A stretch of 60,000 nucleotides of DNA, from assembly GCF_026151205.1 (NCBI RefSeq), contig NC_087079.1, positions 17,914,945-17,974,944 of the forward strand, written 5' to 3'. Below the pieces are notes generated by a model. That model did not search any database and was not told the DNA's origin. It was given only the letters and a program-made list of their open reading frames with translations. A program made the position numbers and the translations under genes. Below, in pieces: positions 1 to 10,875 of this stretch. Origin of the DNA: Bolinopsis microptera (Eukaryota > Ctenophora > Tentaculata > Lobata > Bolinopsidae). Each line of letters opens with the position of its first letter. Position 1 is the stretch's first letter.

Positions 1-1508
1 CCCTCTATCCAATAAACATAGACTCACAGGGGTAGAGACCTTATCCAATAAACATAAGACTGCACAGGGAGTAGAGACCCTCTATCCAATAAACATAAGA
101 CTACACAGGGAGTAGAGACCCTCCATCCAATAAACATAGACTACACAGGGAGTAGAGACCTCTATCCAATAAACATAGACAAACAGGGAGTAGAGACTCT
201 ATCCAATAAACATTAGACTACACTGGAAGTAGAGAACCTCTATCACAATAAACATAGACTACACAGGAAGTAGAGACCTCTATCCAATAAAACATAGACT
301 ACACAGGAAGTAGATAGAGACCTCTATCCAATAAAACATAGACTACACAGGAGTAGTGGACCTATATCCAATAAACATAGACTACACAGGGAGTAGGGAC
401 CTCTATCCAATAAACATAGACTACACAGTTCACAGGGACGTAGGAGACCTTACACAGGGCAGTAGGGACCTCTACACAGGGAGTAGAGACCTCTACACAG
501 GGAGTAGAGACCTCTACACAGGGAGTAGAGACCTCTACACAGGGAGTAGAGGCCTCTACACAGGGAGTAGAGACCTCTACACAGGGAGTAGGGACCTCTA
601 CACAGTACACAGGGAGTAGGGACCTCTACACAGGGAGTAGAGACCTCTACACAGGGAGTAGAGACCTCTACACAGGGAGTAGAGGACCTCTACACAGGGA
701 GTAGAGACCTCTACACAGGGAGTCAGGGCATCTACACAGGGAGTACGAGACTCTACACAGGTGTAGAGACCTCTACACAGGGCGTAGGACCTCTACACAG
801 TACACAGGGAGTAGAGAACTCTAAAACAGGGAGTAGGGACTCTCTACACAGTACAACAGGGTAGAGACCTCTACCGGGAGTAGAGACCTCTACTCAGGGA
901 GTAGGACCTCTACACAGTACACAGGGAGTAGGGTACCTCTACCAGGGAGGTAGAGGACCTCTACAACAAGTGAGTAGAGACCTCTACACAGGGAGTAGGG
1001 ACTCTACACAGAGTAGTGGACCTCTACACAGGGAGTAGAGACTCTCTACACAGGGAGTAGGGACCTATACACAGGAGTAGAGACCTCTACACAGGGAGAG
1101 TTAGAGACCTCTACACAGGGAGTGAGCCTTACAAAGGAGTAGAGACCTCTCAAGGGAGAGTTTAGAGACCTCTACACAGGGAATGTAGAGGGCTCTACAC
1201 AGGAGTAGAGACTTACCACCAGAGGAAGGTAGAGACTCTACACAGGGAGTAGAGACCTCTACACAGGGAGTAGGACTCTACACAGGGAGTAGAGACCTCT
1301 ACACAGGGAGTAGAGACCTCTACACAGGGAGTAGAGACCTCTACACACGAGGTAAGGTTGTAGAGACTCTACACAGGGTGTAGCGACATCTACACAGGGA
1401 GTAGCGGACTTACACAGGGAAGTAGAGACCTATACACAGGGAGAAGAGTTTTTTGAGGGACTCTACACAGGGAGTGGAGACCTCTACACAGGGGCTAGGG
1501 ACCTCTCC
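1..1508. repeat. Minisatellite, 21-bp unit expanded from a 39-bp unit
   Basis: Degenerate tandem array. Positions about 1-430 use a 39-bp unit: an 18-bp part (ATCCAATAAACATAGACT) plus a 21-bp part (ACACAGGGAGTAGAGACCTC and one T). From about 440 on only the 21-bp part is repeated. Single-base indels are frequent. Open frames in it, such as 356-619, only reflect that 21 is a multiple of 3 and are not genes. The array continues off the left edge. Confidence 0.95.
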
Positions 1509-4500
1509 GTCTGTCATATATAAAGCTACTAGCAGACACTTGTAACTTACTGTACCAGTGGAGAGACAATAGAAGTACCTATCTGCTTAATCAGCTAATC
1601 AGTTAATTAGATAATTGATTTTAAGAACCTAGCAGCGTAAAGCTGCTCTGTTGTCCAATATGAAGGTTTTATCCGAGTCACTGGACGATTGGTCTTCTTG
1701 TTTTACAAGTTAACTATTAGTCTTACTAAGCCTTGCACACACTGTATACACACTGCCATCTTACAGAGCATGAATAATCAACAGTATTCTACGTAAACTA
1801 ACTAAGTTTTATTAGTAATTTGTAATCTGAATAAAAGTTCATTAGTAACTAAGAACTAATTAGTAAGTACTTGCAGGTACCACCCGTATTCGAGATTGGG
1901 GACGGGTTCTAAAAACAACACAAACAAACAACATAAATAATAAAGTTGTATTAGTAATTAGTTGTTATAGCAATTAGGAAACTAATTACGTTGTAATTAG
2001 GACACCTTGCGATAGTTAGCAGCTAGCGGGTGATTCTTGTAGAGAGCGAGTAGCGCGATCTCCTCCATTCATCCTTGCAACCTTCTTGTTCTAATATAAC
2101 AACTACTTTACTACAGAGTAGTGGGGAGGCTGTGGCGCTGTGAGCTGGGAGGGATTGTGTGCAGAGAGGGTTATCCAGCTTTAGTAGAGGAGTTTCACCT
2201 CTTTCTACTTGTTCCTTGGTAGTCCTGTTACGTCCGGATAATCAAAATTAGCTTGTATGTCTCTTTGTATTAGTCTACACTATTACCCTTCACACAACCA
2301 AACTACAACAACCAAACTACACACAACGAAAACTAGAGATTATTAAATTACTTTGAAAAAATACAAATTTTAAATTTACTAGGAAACAAATTAGAAAGAG
2401 CTTTTAAATCGAATTGATTATTTTAGGTTATTATTAATAAGTATAGTCTACGAAGCGTATAATCTTAATCCAGTTGACTTTACTAGGAAGACTAGAATAT
2501 TTCATGCTGCGTTGTCGCGTTTATCACTGCGGTCTATGATTGGAGCAATTTAGTTAACAAACAGTCGAATAAAACTTTAAAGCAGCGAAAAGACGACGTA
2601 AATCAATCGAATTGAGCAGCACATAAAGAGGGGTTCAATATTATCCCCTATAGTATATAGTTTATAGTGATAATAAGACCTTGGTAAAATAGTTACCACG
2701 GTTATATTAGTACAATCTTCTGAAACAGTTAAACAACGTGTACTTTACAGGGCAATATTAAGAAACTCCTAAAAACAGACGATTATTAGCGATATTAGCA
2801 ATTATGAGGGACAAACGATGGGGGAGTTATACCCAATAAAGAGCTAAAAAAGCTTCATATCATGGCGTCTTTCTGAATACTCGACCTAGAATCTTAGATA
2901 GCGACAAACACTGGCAGACGAGTTGGTTATATTAAGTAGTAATTAAGTTATTTTATAAAGCATGTAGTAGGTTATATTATACCTATATAACCTGTATAAG
3001 TTATGATGACAACAAACGGTGCCAGTCACCTCTACACGTACTCAGCAGGCCTCTACTTAGAATACGTTTATAGTTTACAGCTTATTCAGTAACCTCCTAC
3101 AAAAAAATAAAAACGATATCACTAGGCCTCTTACTTAGAACGTTTATAGTTTACAGCTATTTCAGGTTGCAAGATTCTATAAATCCTTATATAGCGGACA
3201 AGCAAGAGCCAGAGTCTGAGGACATCAGAAAAGCGCACACATGTAATGAGATATTATGTTTGATTGCCCGCAGTCAGCAGTTATATCTGGTGTAGCAAGC
3301 CAGAAGAGGAATTATCGCAAGCAATTATAATACTATGTATTAGAGTGTTAGAGGGAGGAAATGGCAAACAAAAGAGACGGGTGTCGTCATGGAGTAAACA
3401 AAAACAACTGCAGCCCCCAAGTTATTCATTATACTCTAATTTAAGGTTATCTATTATCGCTGTTATGCTATTATGTTATTGAACTAGCTGTCTCACGTTA
3501 TACAACCAACAACCAAACATAAAGTTAAATTTATCAAAAATTATATAGAATTCAAAGAAAGGGCAGGTCGTGAGGTTGGAGAAGGAAAGGGTGAGCCACG
3601 GAGAAATTAATTACTTCCAATTAACTCAATAATGTTATCATTAATGAAATTACTATTATTTATCATTTCAATTCGAACTCACTCTGATTTAGTTTTAAAA
3701 GAATCTAAAGCTGTTACCTTCTGTACTTGACAGTTTAATTAACCGGCAGATTACATTGCGTTGGTAATTAGAACTACAAGGCAACTATGGCACAAGAGAG
3801 AGCGACGTACTGATGTACGGTTTATTAGCAACTACAACAAAATCTACAAGAAGAAAGCGACAGATTCACCACCAAGTGCTATTCTACCGAACACATATTT
3901 AATATTTATACGGTGTATATTGTTAACAGGCATAGTAACTACTAAAATAGTAACTATAGTAACTAGTAACTAAGTAACTAGTAACTATAGTAACTAGTAT
4001 AGAGCAGTATTAAGGTACTCAGTATTTAAACAACATGTTCACTGTGTGATATATTGGTGTTCACAGCAGCTGCACTAGGAGAGTGTAACATAAGTCAGTT
4101 ATTACTTTGTAATCTACCAGCCATTATACCGGAATCTAGAGCCAGGATTGTTCAGGGATCTAGCAGGGATTCATCTTACATTAAACATGAGTAACATCTA
4201 GCAGAGACACAGGTACACAGCGTGATGTTAACAATATCAGCTCAACTAACACAGTCAGTTAACAAAGTAACAAGTCACAGTTAACAAGTCACAGTTAACA
4301 AGTCACTGAACAATACTGATGAACACAATGCCTGGTTTGAGGGGGATTATCCCTATAAAGTTTACTATATTGTATAATGTATAATATAATACTATATTAT
4401 TATCCCTATTATATAGTTTGTATAAGAATATAAAGTAAAGTGCTAATTATCAAGTAGCTACTATTAGCTGTTAAGCTGTGAGAATATATAATAATATATA

Positions 4501-5225
4501 ATATTATATTATATATATTTAATGTTATGACATACAAGGTGACACCTGCATAGTTTCTAATTCCTCTGAGAATTGAATATGTTGAGTAGTTTGTAGCGTT
4601 ACAGATAAAGCTTAGTGATGAGTAATTACAAATTACTTGGAGCAACATTCCAATTAAATACGGGAGAACTTTTAAATCTAGCTAGTTTTTAATAATACTC
4701 AGAATAAGAGCTAAAAACAATATTACAAATTATGAGTACTCAACTAAATACACGTCATTTAAACGCATACTACATTAACGATATACAAGCAAGGAGCAAG
4801 TAAGTAAGTAAGTAAGTGAGAGTAAGCTTGTTACAAATAGCTCCAGGAAGGCGCCAAATTCCACGCTGCCATACGAACCAGTCAACAAGTTTCACAAAAC
4901 CACCCAGCCAACCAGACAGATGTGTGAAGTCACGAGGTGTGACGTCATATCACGTGGTGTGACGTCATAACCAATTGGAAGGCTGCCAGCAGGTCAAGTG
5001 GTTTAGAAGGATGTTACCGAGTTAGTAGTTAGTTTTCCGTGTAGCATGCACCTTCTTACACCTTGGTTACTCAAAGACGGAACCTTGTATTAAATTTTAA
5101 CTGCTCAAGGAGGGCAATTAACAAATACTGGTAATCACGATGAGGATGTTATTAACTTGCATCCTTTATAATAGCTAACCCGTAATTAGCTGCATTCTGT
5201 TAACACAACCGTCTATTAATGAAAC
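1509..5225. other. Intergenic, AT-rich, no gene seen
   Basis: No recognisable coding, RNA or transposon ends were found. The frames present are short and unlike any family I know. Small local repeats occur: GTAACTA-type repeats near 3955-3995, three copies of an AACAAGTCACAGTT-like unit near 4268-4305, and a short GTAA run near 4798-4820. Confidence 0.5.
4940..4978. promoter_or_regulatory. CRE / E-box / CRE / CCAAT cluster
   Basis: Two perfect palindromic cAMP-response elements (TGACGTCA at 4940-4947 and 4960-4967) flank an E-box (CACGTG at 4951-4956). An inverted CCAAT motif (CCAATTGG, 4971-4978) follows. The spacing is regular, with the two CREs 20 bp apart, about two helical turns. This looks like a bZIP/bHLH-responsive promoter or enhancer, but no downstream gene can be tied to it here. 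It could also be a decayed repeat. Confidence 0.4.
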
Positions 5226-5240
5226 CCCCCCCCCCCCCCT
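5226..5240. repeat. Homopolymer C tract
   Basis: A run of about 14-15 C. It lies shortly before a minisatellite and 350 bp before a G-tract-ended mobile element. Confidence 0.85.
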
Positions 5241-5248
5241 AGTTTTGT

Positions 5249-5445
5249 ACTAATTATCGATAACTTATTACTAATTATTGATAACTTATTATTGATAACG
5301 TATTACTAATTATTGATAACTTATTATTGATAACGCATTACTAACTATTGAAAACTAATTACTAATTGTTGATAACGTATTACTAATTATTGATAACGTA
5401 TTACTAATTATTGATAACTTATTACTAATTATTGATAACTTACAG
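5249..5445. repeat. Minisatellite, 21-bp AT-rich unit
   Basis: Tandem copies of a unit close to TTATTACTAATTATTGATAA plus C, some shortened to a 12-bp core (TTATTGATAACT). About nine imperfect units are present. Confidence 0.9.
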
Positions 5446-5588
5446 CCAGAGCAGCGTGAGAAGTTGGTTTCCATTCTGTTACATCGTCCTGGCAGAAATA
5501 ACATGTTATATTTTGTTATATCATGAAAACAGATGACGTGATGACGTAAATCATTTATGTCTAGTTGAATTAATTTATGATGTATATT

Positions 5589-5800
5589 GGGGGGGGTGAC
5601 ATGTCTCCAATGTCTCCAATGTCTTTTGTCTTTTTTGAAAAGATAGGGTGCAGAGACATGTCCTGGAGACATTGGAGACATTGGAGACACAGCTTCTGGA
5701 GACATTGGAGACATTGGAGACATTGGGGACATTGGAGACATTGGAGACAAAGCTTTTGGAGACATTGGAGACATTGGAGACACTGGAGACGTAGATGTAT
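5589..5800 (+). repeat. Left arm of 9-bp repeats
   Basis: GTCTCCAAT units switch to the reverse complement ATTGGAGAC after a linker, GTCTTTTTTGAAAAGATAGG (about 5627-5650). A single arm can therefore form a hairpin. Long frames on both strands (MSPMSP... or GDIGDI-type) are artefacts of the 9-bp period. Confidence 0.85.
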
Positions 5801-8640
5801 GATTGGAGAAGGAGGAGGATCTAGGAGGAGGATGACCCAGGAGGAGGACTCAGGGGGAGAAGGAGGAGGATGAGGACTCAGGAAGAGGACTGAGGAGGAC
5901 TGAGAAGGAGGAGGACTGAGGAGTACTGAGGAGGATGGCTGAGGAGGATGGCTGAGGAGGATGGCTGTGGAGGATGGCTGAGGAGGATGGCTGAGGAGGA
6001 TGACTGAGGAGGAGGACCTAGGAGGAGGAGGACCCAGGAGGAGGAGGACCCAGGAGGAGGACTCAGGAGGAGGAGGACTCAGGAGGAGGACTCAGGAAGA
6101 GGACTGAGGAGGACAGAGAAGGAGGAGGACTGAGGAGTACTGAGGAGGATGGCTGAGGAGGATGACTGAGGAGGATGACTGAGAGGGAGGAGGAGGAGAA
6201 GAAGGACTGAGGAGAAGGAGAAGGAGGAGGACCTAGGAGGATGAGGACTCAGGAGGAGGACTCAGGAGGAAGAGGAGGAGGAAGACTCAGGAGGACTGAA
6301 TAGGAAGAGGACTGAGGAGAAATGAGGAGGAGGAGGAGGGGGACTGGGGGAGGACTGAGGATGAAGAAGACTGACGAGAAGGATGGGGAGGAGGACTGAG
6401 GAGGATGAAAAGGAGGAAGACCCAGGAGGAGGAGGGATGAGGACTGAGGAGGATGGCTGAGGAGAATGGCTGAGGAGGATGACTGAGAGGGAGGAGGAGG
6501 AGGAGGAGGAAGAGGACTGAGGAGGAGGAGTAGGACTGAGGAGGAGAAGGAGGAGGACCTAAGAGGAGGAGGACCCAGAAGGAGGAATCAGGAGGAGGAG
6601 GAGGACTCAGGAAGAGGACTGAGGAGGACTGAGAAGGAGGAGGACTCAGGAGTACTGAAGAGGATGACTGAGGAGGAGGAGGAGGAGGAGAAGGACTGAG
6701 GAGGAGAAGGAGAAGGTGGAGGAACTAGGAGGAGGATGAACCAGGAGGACTCAGGAGGAAGAGGAGGAGGACTGAGGAGGAGGACTTAGGAGGAATGAGA
6801 AGGAGGAGGACTGAAGAGAACTGAGGAGGAGGAGGACTGAATAGGAGGAGGAGGAGGGGGACTGGGGAGGACTGAGGAGGAGGAGGACTGACGAGAAGGA
6901 TGAGGAGGAGGACTGAGGACTGAGGAGGAAGAGGAGGAGGATGAAGAGGAGGACGAGGACCCAGGAGGAGGAGGACTGAAGAGGAGGATGAGGATGAGGA
7001 CTGAGGAGGAGGAGGACTGAGAAGGACTGAGGAGGATGGCTGAGGAGGATGACTGAGAGGGAGGAGGAGGAGGACTGATGAGGAGGAGGAGAAGGACTGA
7101 GGAGGAGAAGGAGGAGGACCTAGGAGGAGGAGGACCCAGGAGGACTCAGGAGGAGGACTCAGGAGGAAGATGAGGACTCAGGAGAAGGACTCAGGAAAAC
7201 TGAGGAGGAGTGAATAGGAGGAGGAGGGGGAGGACCTATGAGGAGGAGGACCCAGAAGGAGGACTGAGGAGGAGGAGGAGGAGGAGAACTCAGGAAGAGG
7301 ACTCAGGAGGACTGAGAAGGAGGAGGACTGAGGAGTACTGAAGAGGATGACTGAGGAGGAGGAGGAGGAGGAGAAGGACTGAGGAGGAGAAAGAGAAGGT
7401 GGAGGAACTAGGAGGAGGATGAACCAGGAGGAGGACTCAGGAGGAAGAGGGGGAGGACTCAGGAGGAGGACTTAGGAGGAATGAGAAGGAGGAGGACTGA
7501 GGAGAACTGAGGAGGAGGAGGAGGAGGACTGAATAGGAGGAGGAGGAGGAGGGGGACTGGGGAGGACTGAGGAGGAGGAGGACTGACGAGAAGGATGAGG
7601 AGGAGGACTGAGGACTGAGGAGGAAGAGGAGGAGGATGAAGAGGAGGAAGAGGATCCAGGAGGAGGAGGACTGAAGAGGAGGATGAGGATGAGGACTGAG
7701 GAGGAGGAGTAGGACTGAGGAGGACTGAGGAGGACTGAGGAGGACTGAGGAGGATGGCTGAGGAGGATGACTGAGAGGGAGGAGGAGGAGGACTGAGGAG
7801 GAGGAGGAGAAGGACTGAGGAGGAGAAGGAGGAGGACCTAGGAGGAGGAGGACCCAGGAGGAGGACTCAGGAGGAGGACTCAGGAGGAGGAGAAGGACTC
7901 AGGAGGAAGACTCAGGAAAACTGAGGATGAGGAGGAGGAGTGAATGGGAGGAGGAGGGAGACTGGGGAGGACTGAGGAGGAGGAGGACTAAGGAGAAGGA
8001 TGAGGAGGAGGACTGAGGAGGAGGACTGAGGAGGAGGACTGAGGAGTACTGATGAGGATGGCTGAGGAGGATGGCTGAGGAGGATGGCTGAGGAGGACGG
8101 CTGAGGAGGATGGCTGAGGAGGATGACTGAGGAGGATGACTGAGAGGGAGGAGGAGGAGGAGGAGAAGGACTGAGGAGGAGGAGGAGAAGGAGGAGAAGG
8201 AGGAGGACCTAGGAGGAGGAGGACTCAGGAAGAGGAGGAGGACTCAGGAAGAGGACTCAGGAGGAGGACTGAGAAGGAGGAGGACTGAGGAGAACTGAGG
8301 AGGAGGAGGATGAGGACTGAATAGGAGGAGGAGGGGGACTGGGGGATGACTGAGGAGGAGGGGGACTTGGGGAGGACTGAGGAGGAGGAGGAGGAAGACT
8401 GACGAGAAGGATGAGGAGGAGGACTGAGGAGGAGGACTGATGATTGAGGAGGAAGAGGAAGAGGATGAAGAGGAGTAGGAGGACCCAGGAGGAGGAGGGC
8501 CCAGGAGGAGGTGGACCCAGGAGGTCCGGAGGACGACCCAGGAGGAGGACCCAGGTCCCAGGAGGAGGACTCAGGAGGAGGAGGAGAACGACTGGGGAGG
8601 ACTGAGGAGGAGGAGGAGGAGGAGGAGGAGGAGGAGGATG
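5801..8640 (+). repeat. Polypurine GGA/GA satellite
   Basis: About 2.84 kb in which the plus strand is almost only G and A, in motifs such as GAGGAGGACTGAGGAGGA. C and T appear mostly inside the recurring ACTGAGG, GGCTGAGG and ACCCAGG words. Internal blocks of several hundred bases recur (compare 6100-6900 with 7300-7700), so it grew by block duplication. It could form triplex (H-DNA) or G-quadruplex structures. The Ser/Pro-rich minus-strand frames through it are not genes. Confidence 0.95.
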
Positions 8641-8650
8641 ATGAGGAATA

Positions 8651-8869
8651 GCCTCCAAAAGCTGTGTCTCCAATGTCTCCAATGTCTCCAATCTCTCCAA
8701 AAGCTGTGTCTCTAATGTCCCCAATGTCCCAAATGTCCCCAATGTCTCCAATGTCTCCAAAAGCTGTGTCTCCAATGTCTCCAATGTCTCCAATGTCTCC
8801 AATGTCTTTGTCTTTTTCGAAAAGATAAGGTGCGGGAGACATTGGAGACATGTCACCCCCCCCCCCCCC
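8651..8869 (-). repeat. Right arm of 9-bp repeats, inverted to the left arm
   Basis: GTCTCCAAT units on the plus strand lead to the linker GTCTTTTTCGAAAAGATAAG (about 8808-8830). A short ATTGGAGAC stretch, GTCA and a C run follow. The linker lies in the same orientation as in the left arm, while the outer ends are inverted. Confidence 0.85.
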
Positions 8870-8875
8870 TATATT

Positions 8876-9557
8876 AGTCGATGGTCGTATTATAGGAGGC
8901 TAAAGGGCCAATATCTTTATCAGGATCCTAGAATAAGGGGTGGGTGCTCTTTTGGAAAACAGATGAGCGACTGTGTCCATTATAAAACAGATCATGTTAA
9001 AATGAGATACAATTGGATTCTATAAAAGTATTATAAACACTTATAATTCATTCAGGGTAAGGGAATTTAGGGCGAACAAACAAATTATAAATTATTTCAT
9101 AAATTCAGCTAAAATAGCAATCAAGATAATATGGTATTTATATTGGTTTAACTTTCATTCATACAATTAGACTTTTACAGCTCAAATGTTAACATATATA
9201 ATATATAGTACCCAATTGGGTGTATAAAGCATTATATAATTGACTAGCAGGAATCAGTGTAACCCTATAAAAGTGGTGCCAAGTGATCACAACAATATTT
9301 ATTCGTTTACTGATTTTAACACCACTTGGGGGTCCAAATTTCGGGACCTAAAGTTCTTATTCCTTGGTCAATTTTTTCCCTACTATTGCCGAAGGTAAAA
9401 AGATCGTAGGGAATAAGTAATCGGGTTTGGATATATATGAGGTGGCCTGACGGCGATACGATGACGACAAAAGTCTGCTCCTTCGCAATATAGACCACTC
9501 CCCTACAATCATGGAGTCTATTTTGCGCTCGTGACGCCAGTTATGTTTTAATTAATT
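8876..9557. other. No gene seen
   Basis: AT-rich sequence without recognisable coding, repeat or transposon ends. Confidence 0.5.
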
Positions 9558-10010
9558 ACACGCATAGTAGACACCTCAGGTCCATTTTAAACATCAAATG
9601 GCCTAAAGGTATGATAAGCAACAAAGCATTGTATGAACGGTGCAAAGTTGAAAAGTTATCCAAGCGTATTGAACACCAGCGGTGGAAGATGTTTGGACAC
9701 ATTCTCAGGAGTATGGAGAACACCCCAGCCCAAACGGCTCTCTCTTTTGCAATTGAATCAGATAATTTATTCATTGGTAGATTGGGGAGACCTAGAATGA
9801 ACTTGTTATCGGTTTTAAGAAGTGATTTAAATAGTAGAAATTTGCAAATGGACAACTTGCATGAATTGAACGAAATTAGAGATATAGCTGCATGCAACAG
9901 ATGTTGGGAAAATCATTTTCAAGGGTACAGTTTACCGCATTAAGGTAATTTTAAGAATCATTTTTGTCGGTAAGATCCTGTTTTATAATAAATAATAATA
10001 ACACGCATAG
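9558..10010 (+). mobile_element. 5'-truncated RTE-like LINE insertion with target-site duplication
   Basis: The insertion body is 9568-10000, flanked by a perfect 10-bp duplication ACACGCATAG (9558-9567 and 10001-10010). It matches the last part of the larger LINE at 34750-35158 almost base for base and ends in a (TAA)n-like tail. A single-sided truncation with a simple tail and duplicated target is the signature of target-primed reverse transcription. Confidence 0.92.
9568..9943 (+). pseudogene. LINE ORF2 C-terminal fragment
   Basis: Only the end of the LINE polyprotein is present, downstream of the reverse transcriptase core. It includes the conserved segment with RWKMFGHILRS and the tail ending in a Cys-Trp pair (NRCWENHFQGYS). 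It is nearly identical to 34750-35130, differing at a handful of residues, so both copies are young. It has no start of its own and is not expected to be functional. Confidence 0.85.
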
Positions 10011-10799
10011 CAACCAGTTTTTGGTGCTTGACCACTTGACGTACACAGTTTTCCATCGGGTTACAATTTACTCTAATTCATTAATATAGCATATTAGTCA
10101 TCTGAGCGGATCAAGAGTGATAAAATTCAGCAAGTCAAAACAAATTAAATTGTGATATCAGCAGCTGATAAACTCGTGGCTGATCATTTAACAGTTGATC
10201 GACGCTGAATGGTAAAAGCGAATATATATAGTTGAGAACAGAATATGTTACTTTACATTTACATTCAAGAAGCAACTAAGATCAAGAAAACAACAATTTC
10301 AAGAAAACAACAATTTTATTTAGTATCAGTTAAAGCAGACAAAAACATATTTTATAAATATAACTAGTGCAAACTTTAGACCATATATCTTAGGGGACTT
10401 GGAGTAGCAAGAGAGTGACCAGAAAGTATATGTATACTTTTACCAAAAATACGTCGAGATGAATCCAGGGTGATACAGGATCTGAGAGTGCAGACCATAA
10501 AGTTTACGCACCCACCCTTGCCTCCTGAATTCTTGGTTGGATAGACAATTATGCAAAATTGGTTGTTTATACTCCAAGTCCCTTTGTTAATAGAAGTAGT
10601 ATTATTTATGTCTGGAGTTAGCTTCATTCAATAATAACAATATCAATATAATCAATATTAATATCAATATCAGACTAAACTATCAAATAAATAAATTATC
10701 AAATATCAATTATTAATTCACTCTGATTAAAAAGTTATAAATTAGAATATCTAATATTTAAGAATTACAACTACAAATTGTTAAAAACGCCCAAAATCG
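10011..10799. other. No gene seen; possible LINE 3' UTR at its right end
   Basis: AT-rich sequence with no clear features. The right part may be the 3' untranslated region of the minus-strand LINE that follows, but I cannot place its end. Confidence 0.4.
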
Positions 10800-10875
10800 A
10801 TCTGAGATATTTTCAGTCTGTAGTACAATAATGATAGCAATAGTTTAAATTATGTGCCGCTGCAATTAGATTAAA

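Larger units (their letters stand above)
5589..8869. mobile_element. Non-autonomous G-tract-ended inverted-repeat element carrying a polypurine satellite
   Basis: The left end is G8 followed by TGACATGTCTCCAATGTCTC. The right end is its inverted match followed by a C14 run. Both sides are flanked by TATATT (5583-5588 and 8870-8875), a 6-bp target-site duplication. Each arm (5589-5800 and 8651-8869) is built from 9-bp GTCTCCAAT / ATTGGAGAC units. The core is a 2.8-kb GGA-rich array. There is no transposase frame, so mobilisation in trans is inferred. The superfamily is uncertain; a 6-bp duplication occurs in few DNA-transposon groups. Confidence 0.75.

Noticed and set aside
356-619. Repetitive frames of DLYTGSR and VEVSTPC type in the first minisatellite
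   Set aside because: The 21-bp period is a multiple of 3, so open frames arise on both strands automatically; frequent indels break them elsewhere.
1-1508. CRISPR-like array
   Set aside because: The repeats are directly adjacent with no unique spacers, and the genome is animal.
8225-8856. Two long overlapping minus-strand frames rich in Ser/Pro over the polypurine satellite
   Set aside because: They follow from the low-complexity GGA repeat and the 9-bp arms; there is no start context, domain or conservation signal.
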